DNA of 59,663 nucleotides, taken from positions 1 to 59,663 of the forward strand of contig JANQHF010000057.1 in the NCBI GenBank assembly GCA_028282725.1, written 5' to 3'. Both the position numbers and the translations under genes were made by a program. This document shows positions 16,900 to 26,036 of this stretch, piece after piece (position 1 is the stretch's first letter; each line of letters begins with the position of its first letter). The notes under the pieces were generated by a model. It saw only the letters and a program-made list of their open reading frames with translations. It made no database searches and was not told the DNA's origin. Origin of the DNA: Saprospiraceae bacterium (GTDB lineage: Bacteria; Bacteroidota; Bacteroidia; Chitinophagales; Saprospiraceae).

Positions 16900-19800
16900 T
16901 TAGTGGTCCCTCTCCTGGTTAATTACAGGGATTTTTTGTCCCTCAATGTAGGGTGCCCCCATAGCCACTAATTGTTCCTCTATCGCTGTCATAAGAGGTC
17001 CTTCCAAGGCTTCCAAATCAGACTTTATCGCTTCAAATTCCTTCTTGGCAAGTACGAGGTTCTCCTTGTGCATATCCGTCGGGCCATAAGAGGTCCAGGA
17101 CCCCCTCATCGCTACGAAATACCTGTTTTGCATCGTTGGATTGGTTCGCTCACCGATCTCTTCACGTATGGGATTCCCGTTCAACCGAAGATCCAGATCA
17201 TCCAGTTGTTCCATGGCTTCATATATGGAGGCAATAATGGATTTGGTATCTCCTGATGTCCTGTCCGTTGCGGTTCGCATCGCCTTCAGTTTTTTACGAG
17301 AACGCCCGAGAGACTGATTCACAGCGGTCATGGCACCGCGCATTTCTCCCAATTCATCCCGAAATGAAGCAATTTCTTCAATGGATTTTGTAGGCAATGC
17401 TCCTTGTTTTAGTGGTTTGACCATAAAGCTCTGCGGTGATCCGAGGTTGGTAATGATGCCGTCGTGCTCTTTGCTCATAGCAACTGTGTAATTGCCCGGT
17501 ACCACTGCAAAACCGCGGTTAAAAAAGCCCCGGCCTCCTCTTGACCGATTGAGTGAAATTCCCGATTTGGAAGCAGCACTCAGATCCCAGGCAGTCCTGT
17601 GTATTCCTTTCTTGTATTTTCCTTTGATCCGGTTGACAATATTATCCTGGTCATCCGTGATGGTAAACCAAAGTTTGGGACCTTCCTCTTTTTCTTCTTC
17701 GTACAATGCTTCCCATCCAGGGAAGGGTACATCCTGATTTTCTTTGGCCAACTTCTTCTCTGCTTTCTTTCGCTCGGCTTTCATGGGTGTGTAGTCATCA
17801 TTGATATGATAGGTAAAAATAGCGCCATAGGGTGGATTGTCAGCTTCATAGATACCCGCGCCCTGGTTGCCCATTAATGAACGCTGGTTATATTGCCAGG
17901 CATCCTTGACCGGATATAATGCCGCAATGGACTCCATGCCATCAGAGGCCATCTGGCGCAAGGCACTGTAATCATCGAGGATGAAGAACCCACGACCGAA
18001 TGAGGCTGCGACCAAGTCGTTTTCCCTTCTTTGAATCGTGATGTCCCGCATAGAAATCGTAGGCAGCCCACCACTGAATTTCATCCACTTTTCGCCACCA
18101 TTTACTGTGACATAGACACCAAATTCCGTAGCAGCAAATAGCAATTTAGGTTCAACATGGTCTTGCACAGTTCGCCATATCAGTGTTCTGTCCTTGATCC
18201 CTTCAGAAATTGAGGTCCAGGTCCGACCTTTGTCGGAGCTTTTCAACAAATAGGGTTTAAAATCTCCATACTTATGGTTGTCCAGACAGATATACACCGT
18301 ATTTACATCGTGCAAGTCGGCTCGTATATCATTAACGAATGCCGTGGGTGGCATTCCTGGTAATGAACCCACCATGACCTTGGTCCAGTTTGCGCCCCCG
18401 TCTTCTGTCACCTGGATGATTCCATCATCCGTACCGGCATAGATCAATCCTTCCTGCAATGGGGATTCGGACAACGAAGTGATCGTATTATAGTTGGACA
18501 TGGCTCCCACATCCCAGGGACTGTCCCAACTTTGCACTCTTCCCATGATGGGCAGGGTCACGCGTTCTTCATTCTTTGTCAGGTCGCCAGATATGGCCGT
18601 CCAGCTATCTCCCCGGTTATCTGATCTCCATACTCGTTGAGATGCAAAGTATAAACGCGCGGGATTGTGTGGACTGACTACGATGGGAGCATCCCAGTTG
18701 TAACGTTCATAATCCTCTCCTTCTCCTGCCTGGGGTTGAATAAATACCGTTTCGCCGGTTAACCTGTCGATTCTATGCATACCTCCTTGCTGTGTTTCCG
18801 CATAAAAGATATCCGGATTACCTGGCTCAGTCGCCGACTGGTGTCCATCTGCACCTAAGGTTTTGTACCAATGTGCATTCCGGATCCCTTCGCGTTCGTC
18901 CGTTCGGCTTGGTCCTGAGTGCGAACCGTTATCCTGTGTGCCTCCATACACCCAGTAGAAGGGTTCCTGGTCGTCCACAGCTACCTTGTAGTATTGAGTC
19001 AGGGGAAGATTATTGATGAAGTACCAATTCTCAGTATTGTCAAAGGTCTCATAGATGCCGGCATCTGTACCGATCAATATGTGATCGGGATCATTGTCAA
19101 AAAATGCGATGGCATGGTTATCGGAATGCTTGTCTCTTTCTTTCATTCTGTTGAAAGTCTTCCCTCCGTCTTCGGAGACCTGGACACGCACGTCCATCAG
19201 GTACAACTTGTCGAATACATGAGGTGAGGCATATAATTCCTGGTAGTAATGGGGACCTGTAGCTCCCGAGACCGCATCAGATTGTTTGGTCCATGAAGCA
19301 CCCCGGTTGGTTGACTTGTACACTCCTCCCTTCGTTCGATCCAATTCTATGGCAGCATAAATGATATCCGGTTTTTGAGGTGAAATGGCCAGACCGATCT
19401 TGCCCATGTTCCCTTTTGGTAAGCCGGATGACAGTTTCTTCCACGTCATCCCTCCATCCGTACTCTTGTGAATGCCCGATTTTGGACCTCCGCCCATGTA
19501 GGCGGCAATCGTTCTGTGCCGTTGCCATGTGGCAGCATAGAGGACATCCGGATCTCTTGGATCTACGGCAATATCAGTTACACCCATCCATTCGTCATCT
19601 CCCAATGTTCTTTCCCATGTGGCTCCGCCATCTTTAGTCATATAGAGTCCCCGCTCTCCTCCACTTTTCCACAGGGGACCCTGGGCAGCGACCCAGACTG
19701 TATTCGGATCATCAGGGTGGACAATAATTTCAGATATGTGTTCGGTCTCTTTCAGTCCAAGATTCTTCCAGGACTTGCCATCGTCTTCACTCAGGTAGAT

Positions 19801-20181
19801 ACCATCTCCGTAGGCTACATGCCGTCCGCCGACATTCTCACCCGTACCCACCCAGATTCTATGGGGATTGTGTGGATCTATGGTGATATATCCTGTCGAA
19901 TAGACGCTCTTTTGTCCATCGAAGATGGATTTCCAGGTGGTACCGGCATTTGTGGTTTTCCAGACACCTCCGGATCCTACGGCGACATACCACGTATGCT
20001 GATGTTCCGGGTGTATGGCTATATCAGCTATTCTTCCGGAAGCAAATGCCGGTCCTATTGCTCTCCATTTGAAGCCTGATAGATATTTGGCCGAGAGCAT
20101 TTTGTCTTCTTTCTTTTCTTCCTGGGCAGTCAGGACGAAACAAGAAAATGCAATGAAAATAAATGTGATGAGATTTTTCAT
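16900..20181 (-). CDS. Large secreted BNR/sortilin-like (VPS10-type propeller) protein
   Basis: 1093 residues with a signal peptide (residues 1-19, cleavage near LTA-QE). At least nine Asp-box/BNR motifs (S-x-D-x-G-x-T-W type) are visible, such as TTNAGTTW, SEDDGKSW, TKDGGATW, STDGGMTW, STNRGASW, SEDGGKTF, SDNRGDSW, TEDGGANW and SSDKGRTW. This implies one or two beta-propellers of the sortilin N-terminal type. Similar ~1050-residue proteins in Bacteroidota are usually called glycosyl hydrolases, but no catalytic residues can be assigned. A helical region follows near 950-1050. A periplasmic or cell-surface role is likely. Confidence 0.85.
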   Translation of the reverse strand: MKNLITFIFIAFSCFVLTAQEEKKEDKMLSAKYLSGFKWRAIGPAFASGRIADIAIHPEHQHTWYVAVGSGGVWKTTNAGTTWKSIFDGQKSVYSTGYITIDPHNPHRIWVGTGENVGGRHVAYGDGIYLSEDDGKSWKNLGLKETEHISEIIVHPDDPNTVWVAAQGPLWKSGGERGLYMTKDGGATWERTLGDDEWMGVTDIAVDPRDPDVLYAATWQRHRTIAAYMGGGPKSGIHKSTDGGMTWKKLSSGLPKGNMGKIGLAISPQKPDIIYAAIELDRTKGGVYKSTNRGASWTKQSDAVSGATGPHYYQELYASPHVFDKLYLMDVRVQVSEDGGKTFNRMKERDKHSDNHAIAFFDNDPDHILIGTDAGIYETFDNTENWYFINNLPLTQYYKVAVDDQEPFYWVYGGTQDNGSHSGPSRTDEREGIRNAHWYKTLGADGHQSATEPGNPDIFYAETQQGGMHRIDRLTGETVFIQPQAGEGEDYERYNWDAPIVVSPHNPARLYFASQRVWRSDNRGDSWTAISGDLTKNEERVTLPIMGRVQSWDSPWDVGAMSNYNTITSLSESPLQEGLIYAGTDDGIIQVTEDGGANWTKVMVGSLPGMPPTAFVNDIRADLHDVNTVYICLDNHKYGDFKPYLLKSSDKGRTWTSISEGIKDRTLIWRTVQDHVEPKLLFAATEFGVYVTVNGGEKWMKFSGGLPTISMRDITIQRRENDLVAASFGRGFFILDDYSALRQMASDGMESIAALYPVKDAWQYNQRSLMGNQGAGIYEADNPPYGAIFTYHINDDYTPMKAERKKAEKKLAKENQDVPFPGWEALYEEEKEEGPKLWFTITDDQDNIVNRIKGKYKKGIHRTAWDLSAASKSGISLNRSRGGRGFFNRGFAVVPGNYTVAMSKEHDGIITNLGSPQSFMVKPLKQGALPTKSIEEIASFRDELGEMRGAMTAVNQSLGRSRKKLKAMRTATDRTSGDTKSIIASIYEAMEQLDDLDLRLNGNPIREEIGERTNPTMQNRYFVAMRGSWTSYGPTDMHKENLVLAKKEFEAIKSDLEALEGPLMTAIEEQLVAMGAPYIEGQKIPVINQERDH

Positions 20182-20217
20182 AACTCGATTGGTTTAGTGA
20201 CGGAAAGTTATAAAAAA

Positions 20218-20247
20218 CAAACATCTATGACTTATAAAATCTGCAAA
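20218..20247 (-). promoter_or_regulatory. Near-consensus promoter for the BNR/sortilin-like gene
   Basis: On the minus strand TTTG (20247-20244) and GATGTTTG (20225-20218) are spaced 18 bp. The -7 box differs from TAnnTTTG at its first base. It lies about 37 bp upstream of the ATG at 20181. The rest of 20182-20455 shows no gene. Confidence 0.4.
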
Positions 20248-20455
20248 TGGACGATTATGACCCCTGTACCGAAGATATTTCCCGGTACGTTTCATTTGTA
20301 AATTCATTCAGTGCGAATGAGTTTAACCTGTAGCTATGATCATTAAGGTTGGGAGTTGGATATAATATGTAGAAATGTTTGGCTATGTCAACGTAAACCA
20401 CTTTAGGACATCAAAATCAAGATTCAAAAAGGGCTAGAACTTTTTGACCATATTA

Positions 20456-20779
20456 TTACACATCAATAGAATCCCGTTGTTCAATAGTCTTTATGTGTAC
20501 TTTCACCATATGATTGATAGCATTGGTGATGCCTTTAACTTTCCCGATTACAGCGTTCACTGGTATAGAATATTCATCTCTACTTCTTGCCTCATAGACT
20601 TCTTCCCAACTATCAAATTCCCCAAGTATATTGTCTATAAGGTCACTAGGCACACCAATATTTCTTAAATATTTCTCAAATACCTCATAGCAATTTTTTG
20701 CACAAATATTTGATGTTATTTTATTCGAGACACTATTAAAAGCATCTAAAAAAGCTGTTAATTTTTGTATCTCATCCAT
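20456..20779 (-). CDS. Hypothetical protein, second gene of a two-gene cassette
   Basis: 107 residues, soluble and mostly helical, without any motif I recognise. Two cysteines lie close together (ICAKNC). It starts 1 bp after the stop of the two-helix membrane protein gene, so translation is probably coupled. The pair is more AT-rich than the flanking metabolic genes and has no recognised partner nearby. A membrane-associated pair is all that can be inferred. Confidence 0.65.
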   Translation of the reverse strand: MDEIQKLTAFLDAFNSVSNKITSNICAKNCYEVFEKYLRNIGVPSDLIDNILGEFDSWEEVYEARSRDEYSIPVNAVIGKVKGITNAINHMVKVHIKTIEQRDSIDV

Positions 20780-20780
20780 G

Positions 20781-21305
20781 TTATTCTTGTCTTAGATTTA
20801 GATCAACACCAGTTAGCAGTTCACCTAACGTTTGATCCTTCATGGCCATCATCATTGTATGTTGCGCTTCAATTTCAGATAATTTTTGTTTCGCATCTGC
20901 TTCAATTCTAGTTAATCGGTCTACATAAGATTGAAAATTACTTTCTATTTCATTCCTTGCCGTCGATTTTGCCATTTCTCCATGTTTCCATGTGAGAAAC
21001 AGGATAACTGCGATCAATAAACTAACAAAGATTGGTAACATTCGTTGCAAAACTACAACCATTCCTTCGAGTCTACTAGTGTTATAGACCAATGTATTGA
21101 TTTCTTCATTGTCAACGCATTTAATAACGTATTCTATGTTAGTAAGTGGGTTAAATTTGGCTAAACAGAAAAATACACAAGCGATAATAGCTCCAGTAAA
21201 TAATAATAAAAACAACAACAATGGAATATGCTTCAGTAAAAAATACCAACCTTCTTTCAAGTTAGTCATCCATCTAGATGCATTTTTTGTGCTATTTCCT
21301 GACAC
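20781..21305 (-). CDS. Hypothetical membrane protein with C-terminal coiled coil, first gene of a two-gene cassette
   Basis: 174 residues. There are two strong membrane helices (about 27-48 and 86-106), separated by a ~37-residue loop containing ECVDNEE-like acidic residues. After the second helix comes a long charged amphipathic segment (about 110-160, RNEIESNFQSYVDRLTRIE) that looks like a coiled coil. No family is recognised. It is followed after 1 bp by the 107-residue gene. Confidence 0.68.
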   Translation of the reverse strand: MSGNSTKNASRWMTNLKEGWYFLLKHIPLLLFLLLFTGAIIACVFFCLAKFNPLTNIEYVIKCVDNEEINTLVYNTSRLEGMVVVLQRMLPIFVSLLIAVILFLTWKHGEMAKSTARNEIESNFQSYVDRLTRIEADAKQKLSEIEAQHTMMMAMKDQTLGELLTGVDLNLRQE

Positions 21306-21473
21306 GCATCGAATTTAAGTAATAAAATATGAGATTGTTAGATGAAATCAAAAATTTTATCAAAGAATAGCAAAGTACCATATACGAATAAGATTAATTT
21401 GGTTATAGGGTCTCATAGGTTAGTAATTGCTGGACAAGATACTTTAAAATGTTGCCGACTTCTACTCGAAGAC

Positions 21474-21506
21474 AGGTTTACTAAACTTCCCAAGTTTAGT
21501 AAACCT
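21474..21506 (-). terminator. Perfect 15-bp stem hairpin behind the GH3 gene
   Basis: The arms 21474-21488 and 21492-21506 are fully complementary, with a ccc/ggg 3-nt loop. It lies 10 bp after the GH3 stop on the minus strand. No T-run follows, so it may act as an mRNA 3' stabiliser or bidirectional terminator rather than a classical intrinsic terminator. The region 21306-21515 otherwise holds no convincing gene. Confidence 0.6.
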
Positions 21507-21515
21507 CCTATACTT

Positions 21516-23504
21516 CTAGTCTAACAGAGTATTCAATGAAGAATCCGGATATGTCAATCCATGACCGAAAGGAAAAAGTGGATCTTCTGTATCGTATGGC
21601 ACATCTTCAAACTGGTTTTCAACGGCCGTCATCGAAGAGGGCAATTCAAAGGGTAACTTTCCCGAAGGAGAATATATACCGAAGATTATATCCATGAGTG
21701 CATCATCATGGGTCCCGAAGTCTCCCAATACAGCCACCGCATTTTCGGTAATTTCGGGAATCACGGCAGGCCGGTCCAGGTACATAGAAATGATCGTCGG
21801 CTTTGTCTGCGTAATTTGGAGGATTCTTGAAAGTTCAGGTTCCTTGAAATCGAGGTAGCCCTGGTGAAACATCGATTCAAAAAAATTGCCATCCCTCGGT
21901 TCGAATGGAGTCTGAAGACGTAAAATTGCCAGATCTGCCTCCTCAAGATTATCCACTACCCGGGCATATTCATTTCCGATATCCGCATCGATATTTTCAA
22001 CATAGATCTTTACATCATCCCTAAGCGGGAGAACAGGAAGATTATCTGATGAAATCGAGTTTTTCATCAACACAATTGACTTGCGTTGAGCCCTCTTACC
22101 TAATTCGACATATTCCTTTTTCCCTACTGTATTTAGTGCGTTTTCCACATCAACATAAGGATTATCAAATAGTCCAATTTGAAATTTAACCGTCAGGAGC
22201 CGACTCACAGATCGGTCGATCCTCTCTTCTGCAATCCTTCCATCTTTCACGAGTCGAATTAATTCACGGGTATTCGAATTCCCGCCAAATTGATCGAGAC
22301 CAGCATCAATGGCCTTGGCAATCTTTTCTTTTACGGAAAGTTCGTCTACACCCCAACCGGTCGATTCAAATAAAGGGATTCCCAGGATTTTAAAACCTTC
22401 AATCACACCCCAATCGCTGCATACAATACCATCGTAATTATATTCCTCTCTCAGGAGATTCTTGATTACGTATTCATTAAATGCCATTCCAACATCCTCC
22501 GGTGTCTGTCCCACAGGAATTCCATAATAAGGCATGATCATGAGGGTGCCTGCATTGAAGGCAGCATCAAAAGGCTTGAGATGATAATCAAAGTTATTTC
22601 CGGGATATGCCTGGTCAGCTCCATACCTGAAGTGCGCATCCCACCCATCTTTCTGGGGACCTCCACCCGGCCAGTGCTTCGTCATGCAGGCTACGGTATG
22701 AGGCCCGATCTGCTCTCCCTGGAAACCATTGATATAGGCCGCTGTAATCCTGGCTGAAAGATCGGCATCTTCTCCAAAAGTACCATTGATACGTGCCCAT
22801 CTTGGTTCGGTGGCGAGATCAGCCATTGGATGCAGGGCAGTACGAATTCCAACTGATCTCAATTCGTCGGCGGCAATTCGGCCGAATTCCACTACAAGAG
22901 CAGAATCACCCGTGGCAGCCAGGCCGATGGGTTCGGGCCATTTGGAAAAGTCTCCGCCGAGAAGATCATTGCCGATAAAATTCCTGATACCATGTCTGGG
23001 GTCAGAACTGATCGAGACCGGTATTCCAAGTCGATCACTCTCGGCAAGTTTTTGAAGGTTGTTGTACCACAAAGCAAGACTGCGGGTATCTGGTATTCCG
23101 AAGAGATTAAAATGACGAAGCTCTTGATTGATGACTACATTGTACGTGCTGACCATATGAAAAGCGGCTGGGTTAGGCTTACCCAAAATCTTTCCATCCT
23201 TGCCCGGACCAATAGGCGGATGCCACATCAGCCCCACTTTTTCCTCCATAGTCATTTGGACAATTAAATCCCGCACTCTGTCTTCAACGGATCGCCGGCT
23301 GTCCTCATAGATATCCAACTGACCGTTATTATTCAGGTCCCTGAATGTATGCCCTCCGATGGTCAGCTCCTTTTTCTCTACTAGCTTTGATTGAGCGAGC
23401 CGGTTAATTACAAAATAGTAGATATGAAAAACTAGAAAACCAATGATAAGCATGACAATGATAAGGCCGATAAATCCGAATAAATATTTGAAAAATTTTC
23501 TCAT
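21516..23504 (-). CDS. Glycoside hydrolase family 3 protein, membrane-anchored
   Basis: 662 residues. One N-terminal membrane helix (about 8-34) probably anchors it facing the periplasm. A Ca-binding-like loop (RDLNNNGQLDIYEDS) is followed by the GH3 barrel: SSDPRHG substrate loop, KHWPGGG (Lys276-His277) and the nucleophile Asp364 in CSDWG. The second alpha/beta domain covers about 480-640. Expected activity is exo-hydrolysis of beta-glucosides or related sugars. A GH3 beta-glucosidase or exo-glucanase is most likely; N-acetylhexosaminidase is less likely because its KH(F/P)PG-H-D-H pattern is absent. Confidence 0.92.
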   Translation of the reverse strand: MRKFFKYLFGFIGLIIVMLIIGFLVFHIYYFVINRLAQSKLVEKKELTIGGHTFRDLNNNGQLDIYEDSRRSVEDRVRDLIVQMTMEEKVGLMWHPPIGPGKDGKILGKPNPAAFHMVSTYNVVINQELRHFNLFGIPDTRSLALWYNNLQKLAESDRLGIPVSISSDPRHGIRNFIGNDLLGGDFSKWPEPIGLAATGDSALVVEFGRIAADELRSVGIRTALHPMADLATEPRWARINGTFGEDADLSARITAAYINGFQGEQIGPHTVACMTKHWPGGGPQKDGWDAHFRYGADQAYPGNNFDYHLKPFDAAFNAGTLMIMPYYGIPVGQTPEDVGMAFNEYVIKNLLREEYNYDGIVCSDWGVIEGFKILGIPLFESTGWGVDELSVKEKIAKAIDAGLDQFGGNSNTRELIRLVKDGRIAEERIDRSVSRLLTVKFQIGLFDNPYVDVENALNTVGKKEYVELGKRAQRKSIVLMKNSISSDNLPVLPLRDDVKIYVENIDADIGNEYARVVDNLEEADLAILRLQTPFEPRDGNFFESMFHQGYLDFKEPELSRILQITQTKPTIISMYLDRPAVIPEITENAVAVLGDFGTHDDALMDIIFGIYSPSGKLPFELPSSMTAVENQFEDVPYDTEDPLFPFGHGLTYPDSSLNTLLD

Positions 23505-23599
23505 CAGGACATAGCTAACCGATAACGAATATAGTAACTATAAATATGGAAAATTCAGTAGATTGTTAATTCAACAATTGGAATTTGTCCCTACCTGCC

Positions 23600-24829
23600 T
23601 CATTGTTTCTTCCTGTTTGCAAAAAACTCTTGCTTGCGTCTTTGCTTTTCTTTGCGCCATGCCTTTTTTTCTTGTTCCGTCATCGGTTTATCCGTCTGTT
23701 GAAAAGGGTGATTTTTGATGACGGAAATAGGCTGTTTTATCAATCTTTCGATTTCCCGTATAAAGGCATTTTCTTCTGGTTCGCAAATCGAAATGGCCTT
23801 ACCATCTTCACCTGCCCTCCCTGATCTGCCGATCCGGTGCACGTAGGTTTCAGCCACATTTGGTATATCATAATTGATTACGTATTCCAATTTATTGATA
23901 TCAATTCCTCTTGCGGCAATATCGGTGGCTACTAAAACTTTGATTTTACCTTCTTTAAAATTTTTAAGTGCCCGTTGTCTGTGATTTTGAGCTTTATCGC
24001 CATGGATTACGTTTGCAGAAATTCTCTTTTTCCTGAGATCCCTGGAGATTCGGTCTGCACCGTGTTTTGTTCTTGAAAAAAGAAGTACCTGGTTGATTTC
24101 CTCATTCTGTAAGATATGGAGAAGGAGGTTTTTCTTATCTCTTTTATTGGTGTAATAAACGACCTGTTTGACGGTTTCAGCTGCAGAAGAAACGGGGCTG
24201 ACATTTACTCTTTTCGGATGATGCAAAATGCTCCTGGATAGTTCAACAATATTTTTTGGCATGGTCGCCGAGAAGAACAAGGATTGCCTATTAGTTGGCA
24301 GGATTTTGAGCATCTTTCTGATATCGTTGATAAATCCCATGTCCAGCATTCTGTCCGCTTCATCAAGAACAAAGATCTTTACCGCATCCAATTGTACGTA
24401 TCCCTGATCCACCAAATCGAGAAGTCTTCCGGGAGTGGCCACCAAAATATGGACACCTTTTTTCAATTTTTCTACCTGTGCATGTTGTTTGACCCCACCG
24501 AAAATTACGGTGTTACGTACTTGGGTGTATTTAGAATACTCCCTGATATTATCGTCAATTTGTATGGCCAATTCACGGGTGGGTGTTACAATTAAAGCCC
24601 TGATTTTAGTACGCCGCTTTCGCCGGATTTCAATCTTTTGAATCAACTGAATAATTGGGATTGCAAATGCTGCCGTCTTTCCGGTACCGGTCTGAGCACA
24701 ACCAAGAATATCTCTTCTATTTAATACGATTGGGATGGCCTTTTGTTGAATTTCAGTGGGGGTTACGTATTTCTTATCCCGCAAGGCCTTAAGTATAGGA
24801 TCAATGATCCCAAGATTATTGAACTTCAT
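23600..24829 (-). CDS. rhlE: DEAD-box RNA helicase, RhlE-like
   Basis: 409 residues, with all core motifs present: Q motif (TPTEIQQKAIP), Walker A AQTGTGKT (45-52), PTRELA, VATPGR, DEAD, SAT, ATDIAARGID and HRIGRSGRAG. The C-terminus is a short basic tail (KKAWRKEKQRRKQ), as in RhlE-type helicases. It unwinds short RNA duplexes in ribosome assembly or RNA decay. Promoter half-box TATCTTTG lies at 24899-24892 on the minus strand, about 63 bp upstream of the start, without a clear -33 partner. Confidence 0.93.
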   Translation of the reverse strand: MKFNNLGIIDPILKALRDKKYVTPTEIQQKAIPIVLNRRDILGCAQTGTGKTAAFAIPIIQLIQKIEIRRKRRTKIRALIVTPTRELAIQIDDNIREYSKYTQVRNTVIFGGVKQHAQVEKLKKGVHILVATPGRLLDLVDQGYVQLDAVKIFVLDEADRMLDMGFINDIRKMLKILPTNRQSLFFSATMPKNIVELSRSILHHPKRVNVSPVSSAAETVKQVVYYTNKRDKKNLLLHILQNEEINQVLLFSRTKHGADRISRDLRKKRISANVIHGDKAQNHRQRALKNFKEGKIKVLVATDIAARGIDINKLEYVINYDIPNVAETYVHRIGRSGRAGEDGKAISICEPEENAFIREIERLIKQPISVIKNHPFQQTDKPMTEQEKKAWRKEKQRRKQEFFANRKKQ

Positions 24830-24912
24830 TAATGTAAATTGAAACCCCTTTCAGAAGGGTGTTATTAGGTAGGAGGGCTTTAATTAGTGATCAAAGATAG
24901 ATTAATAATTTG

Positions 24913-25794
24913 TTAGTTGATGATTCTTGTGATGGGACGAGTCAAACACGTGGGTCCACCGCCACCTAACAAACTGATGTGCTTTCCTTCATATTCCAGG
25001 ACTGTACAGCCGGCAGACTCCAATTTTGATCTCGTCTTCGGATTATTGCTGACCATCATACACTTCCTGGGACCCAAGGCGAGCACGTTACATCCCAGGG
25101 AATCAAATTCATCGTCCGGAACTTCTACGAATGCATACCCGAGGTCTAGCAAAAAATTCCTGAATTTTACGGGCATCAATGGAGAATAGATCACAGCCAG
25201 GTCTTTGTCCACCGGGCTGAAAACAGACATTAAATGAAACACATCATCAGGCCCTTTGTAGTGAGGGAGTTGTACCTGGATCGTTTGTATCCCGAAGGGT
25301 GAAAGAATGGATGTCAATTGTTCAAATCCACTCTGATTGGTCCTGTATCCATGTGCGACTGCCAGTGTTTTTTGATCGACCCAGGCAACATCACCTCCTT
25401 CTATTGTCCCCGGAGCTTGAATTTTTCCCAATATTGGAATATTCCTTTCCTCGAACATCGATTCATGCAAGACGGGCTCACTGCTTCGTACTCCTTTACC
25501 CATGTTGCAAATAATCATACCGTAGTCTGTGGCTATGCTTGCATCCCGGCAGTAAATAGAGTCAATACCGAAGTGCCGGGAGCTTTCGAAGGGAATCACT
25601 TCCACGGAAGATTCCTTCATGAGTTGCTTAAAAATTCGGTATTCGTCAATGGCTTTACTGAAATCCGGTTGTGACAAGTAGTTCAGTGCCCTCCATTGGT
25701 CATTTATGGTTTGCTGACTTATCCAGGAATGAGCAGGTGGATTGATGTATACGGTATTAATGGGATGAAATTCTGAGTGACTCGTTGTATTCAT
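24913..25794 (-). CDS. DDAH/arginine deiminase-like amidino-hydrolase
   Basis: 293 residues of the pentein (guanidino-modifying) fold. The motif EGGDVAWVD carries the substrate-binding acids. A His in DVFHLMS is the general base, and the nucleophilic Cys283 sits in GGGGPTCLTRP close to the C-terminus, as in arginine deiminases and dimethylarginine dimethylaminohydrolases. It should hydrolyse a guanidino compound to citrulline or ureido product plus an amine. The exact substrate is not clear. It stands alone between rhlE and a non-coding stretch. Confidence 0.88.
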   Translation of the reverse strand: MNTTSHSEFHPINTVYINPPAHSWISQQTINDQWRALNYLSQPDFSKAIDEYRIFKQLMKESSVEVIPFESSRHFGIDSIYCRDASIATDYGMIICNMGKGVRSSEPVLHESMFEERNIPILGKIQAPGTIEGGDVAWVDQKTLAVAHGYRTNQSGFEQLTSILSPFGIQTIQVQLPHYKGPDDVFHLMSVFSPVDKDLAVIYSPLMPVKFRNFLLDLGYAFVEVPDDEFDSLGCNVLALGPRKCMMVSNNPKTRSKLESAGCTVLEYEGKHISLLGGGGPTCLTRPITRIIN

Positions 25795-26036
25795 GGTTGT
25801 CAGTTATCAATGGCGGAATAATTGAATGAATGTCCCGACGTTTCGCTTCGCGAAAGTACGGGATGCCTGTCTAGCTGATTGCACCAGCCCATTCGACCGA
25901 TAAATCTGGCAACCGGGCGGGTATGCCAGGCAGGCCGTACAAGACTGCGCCTTCTTAGGCAATTGATTGGATGGATGATCGAATGTTGAACAGTGGCCCA
26001 GCGCATCTGGTGTGTGTAATCGAGACATTTTGCCTT
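25795..26036. other. GC-rich non-coding stretch with palindromes
   Basis: About 240 bp with higher GC than the surroundings. It contains an imperfect hairpin at about 25832-25860 (cccg...tttcgc-ttc-gcgaaa...cggg) and a gcctggcataccc-type segment near 25916-25935. Overlapping short minus frames (Cys/Pro-rich, unlike any family) look like shadows of a repetitive element rather than genes. Confidence 0.45.

Noticed and set aside
21342-21524. 60-codon plus frame
   Set aside because: It runs into the 15-bp palindrome and ends inside the GH3 gene; no similarity seen.
25800-26028. Two overlapping short minus frames
   Set aside because: Cys/Pro/Arg-rich, mutually overlapping, in a palindromic GC-rich segment; better read as a repeat element.
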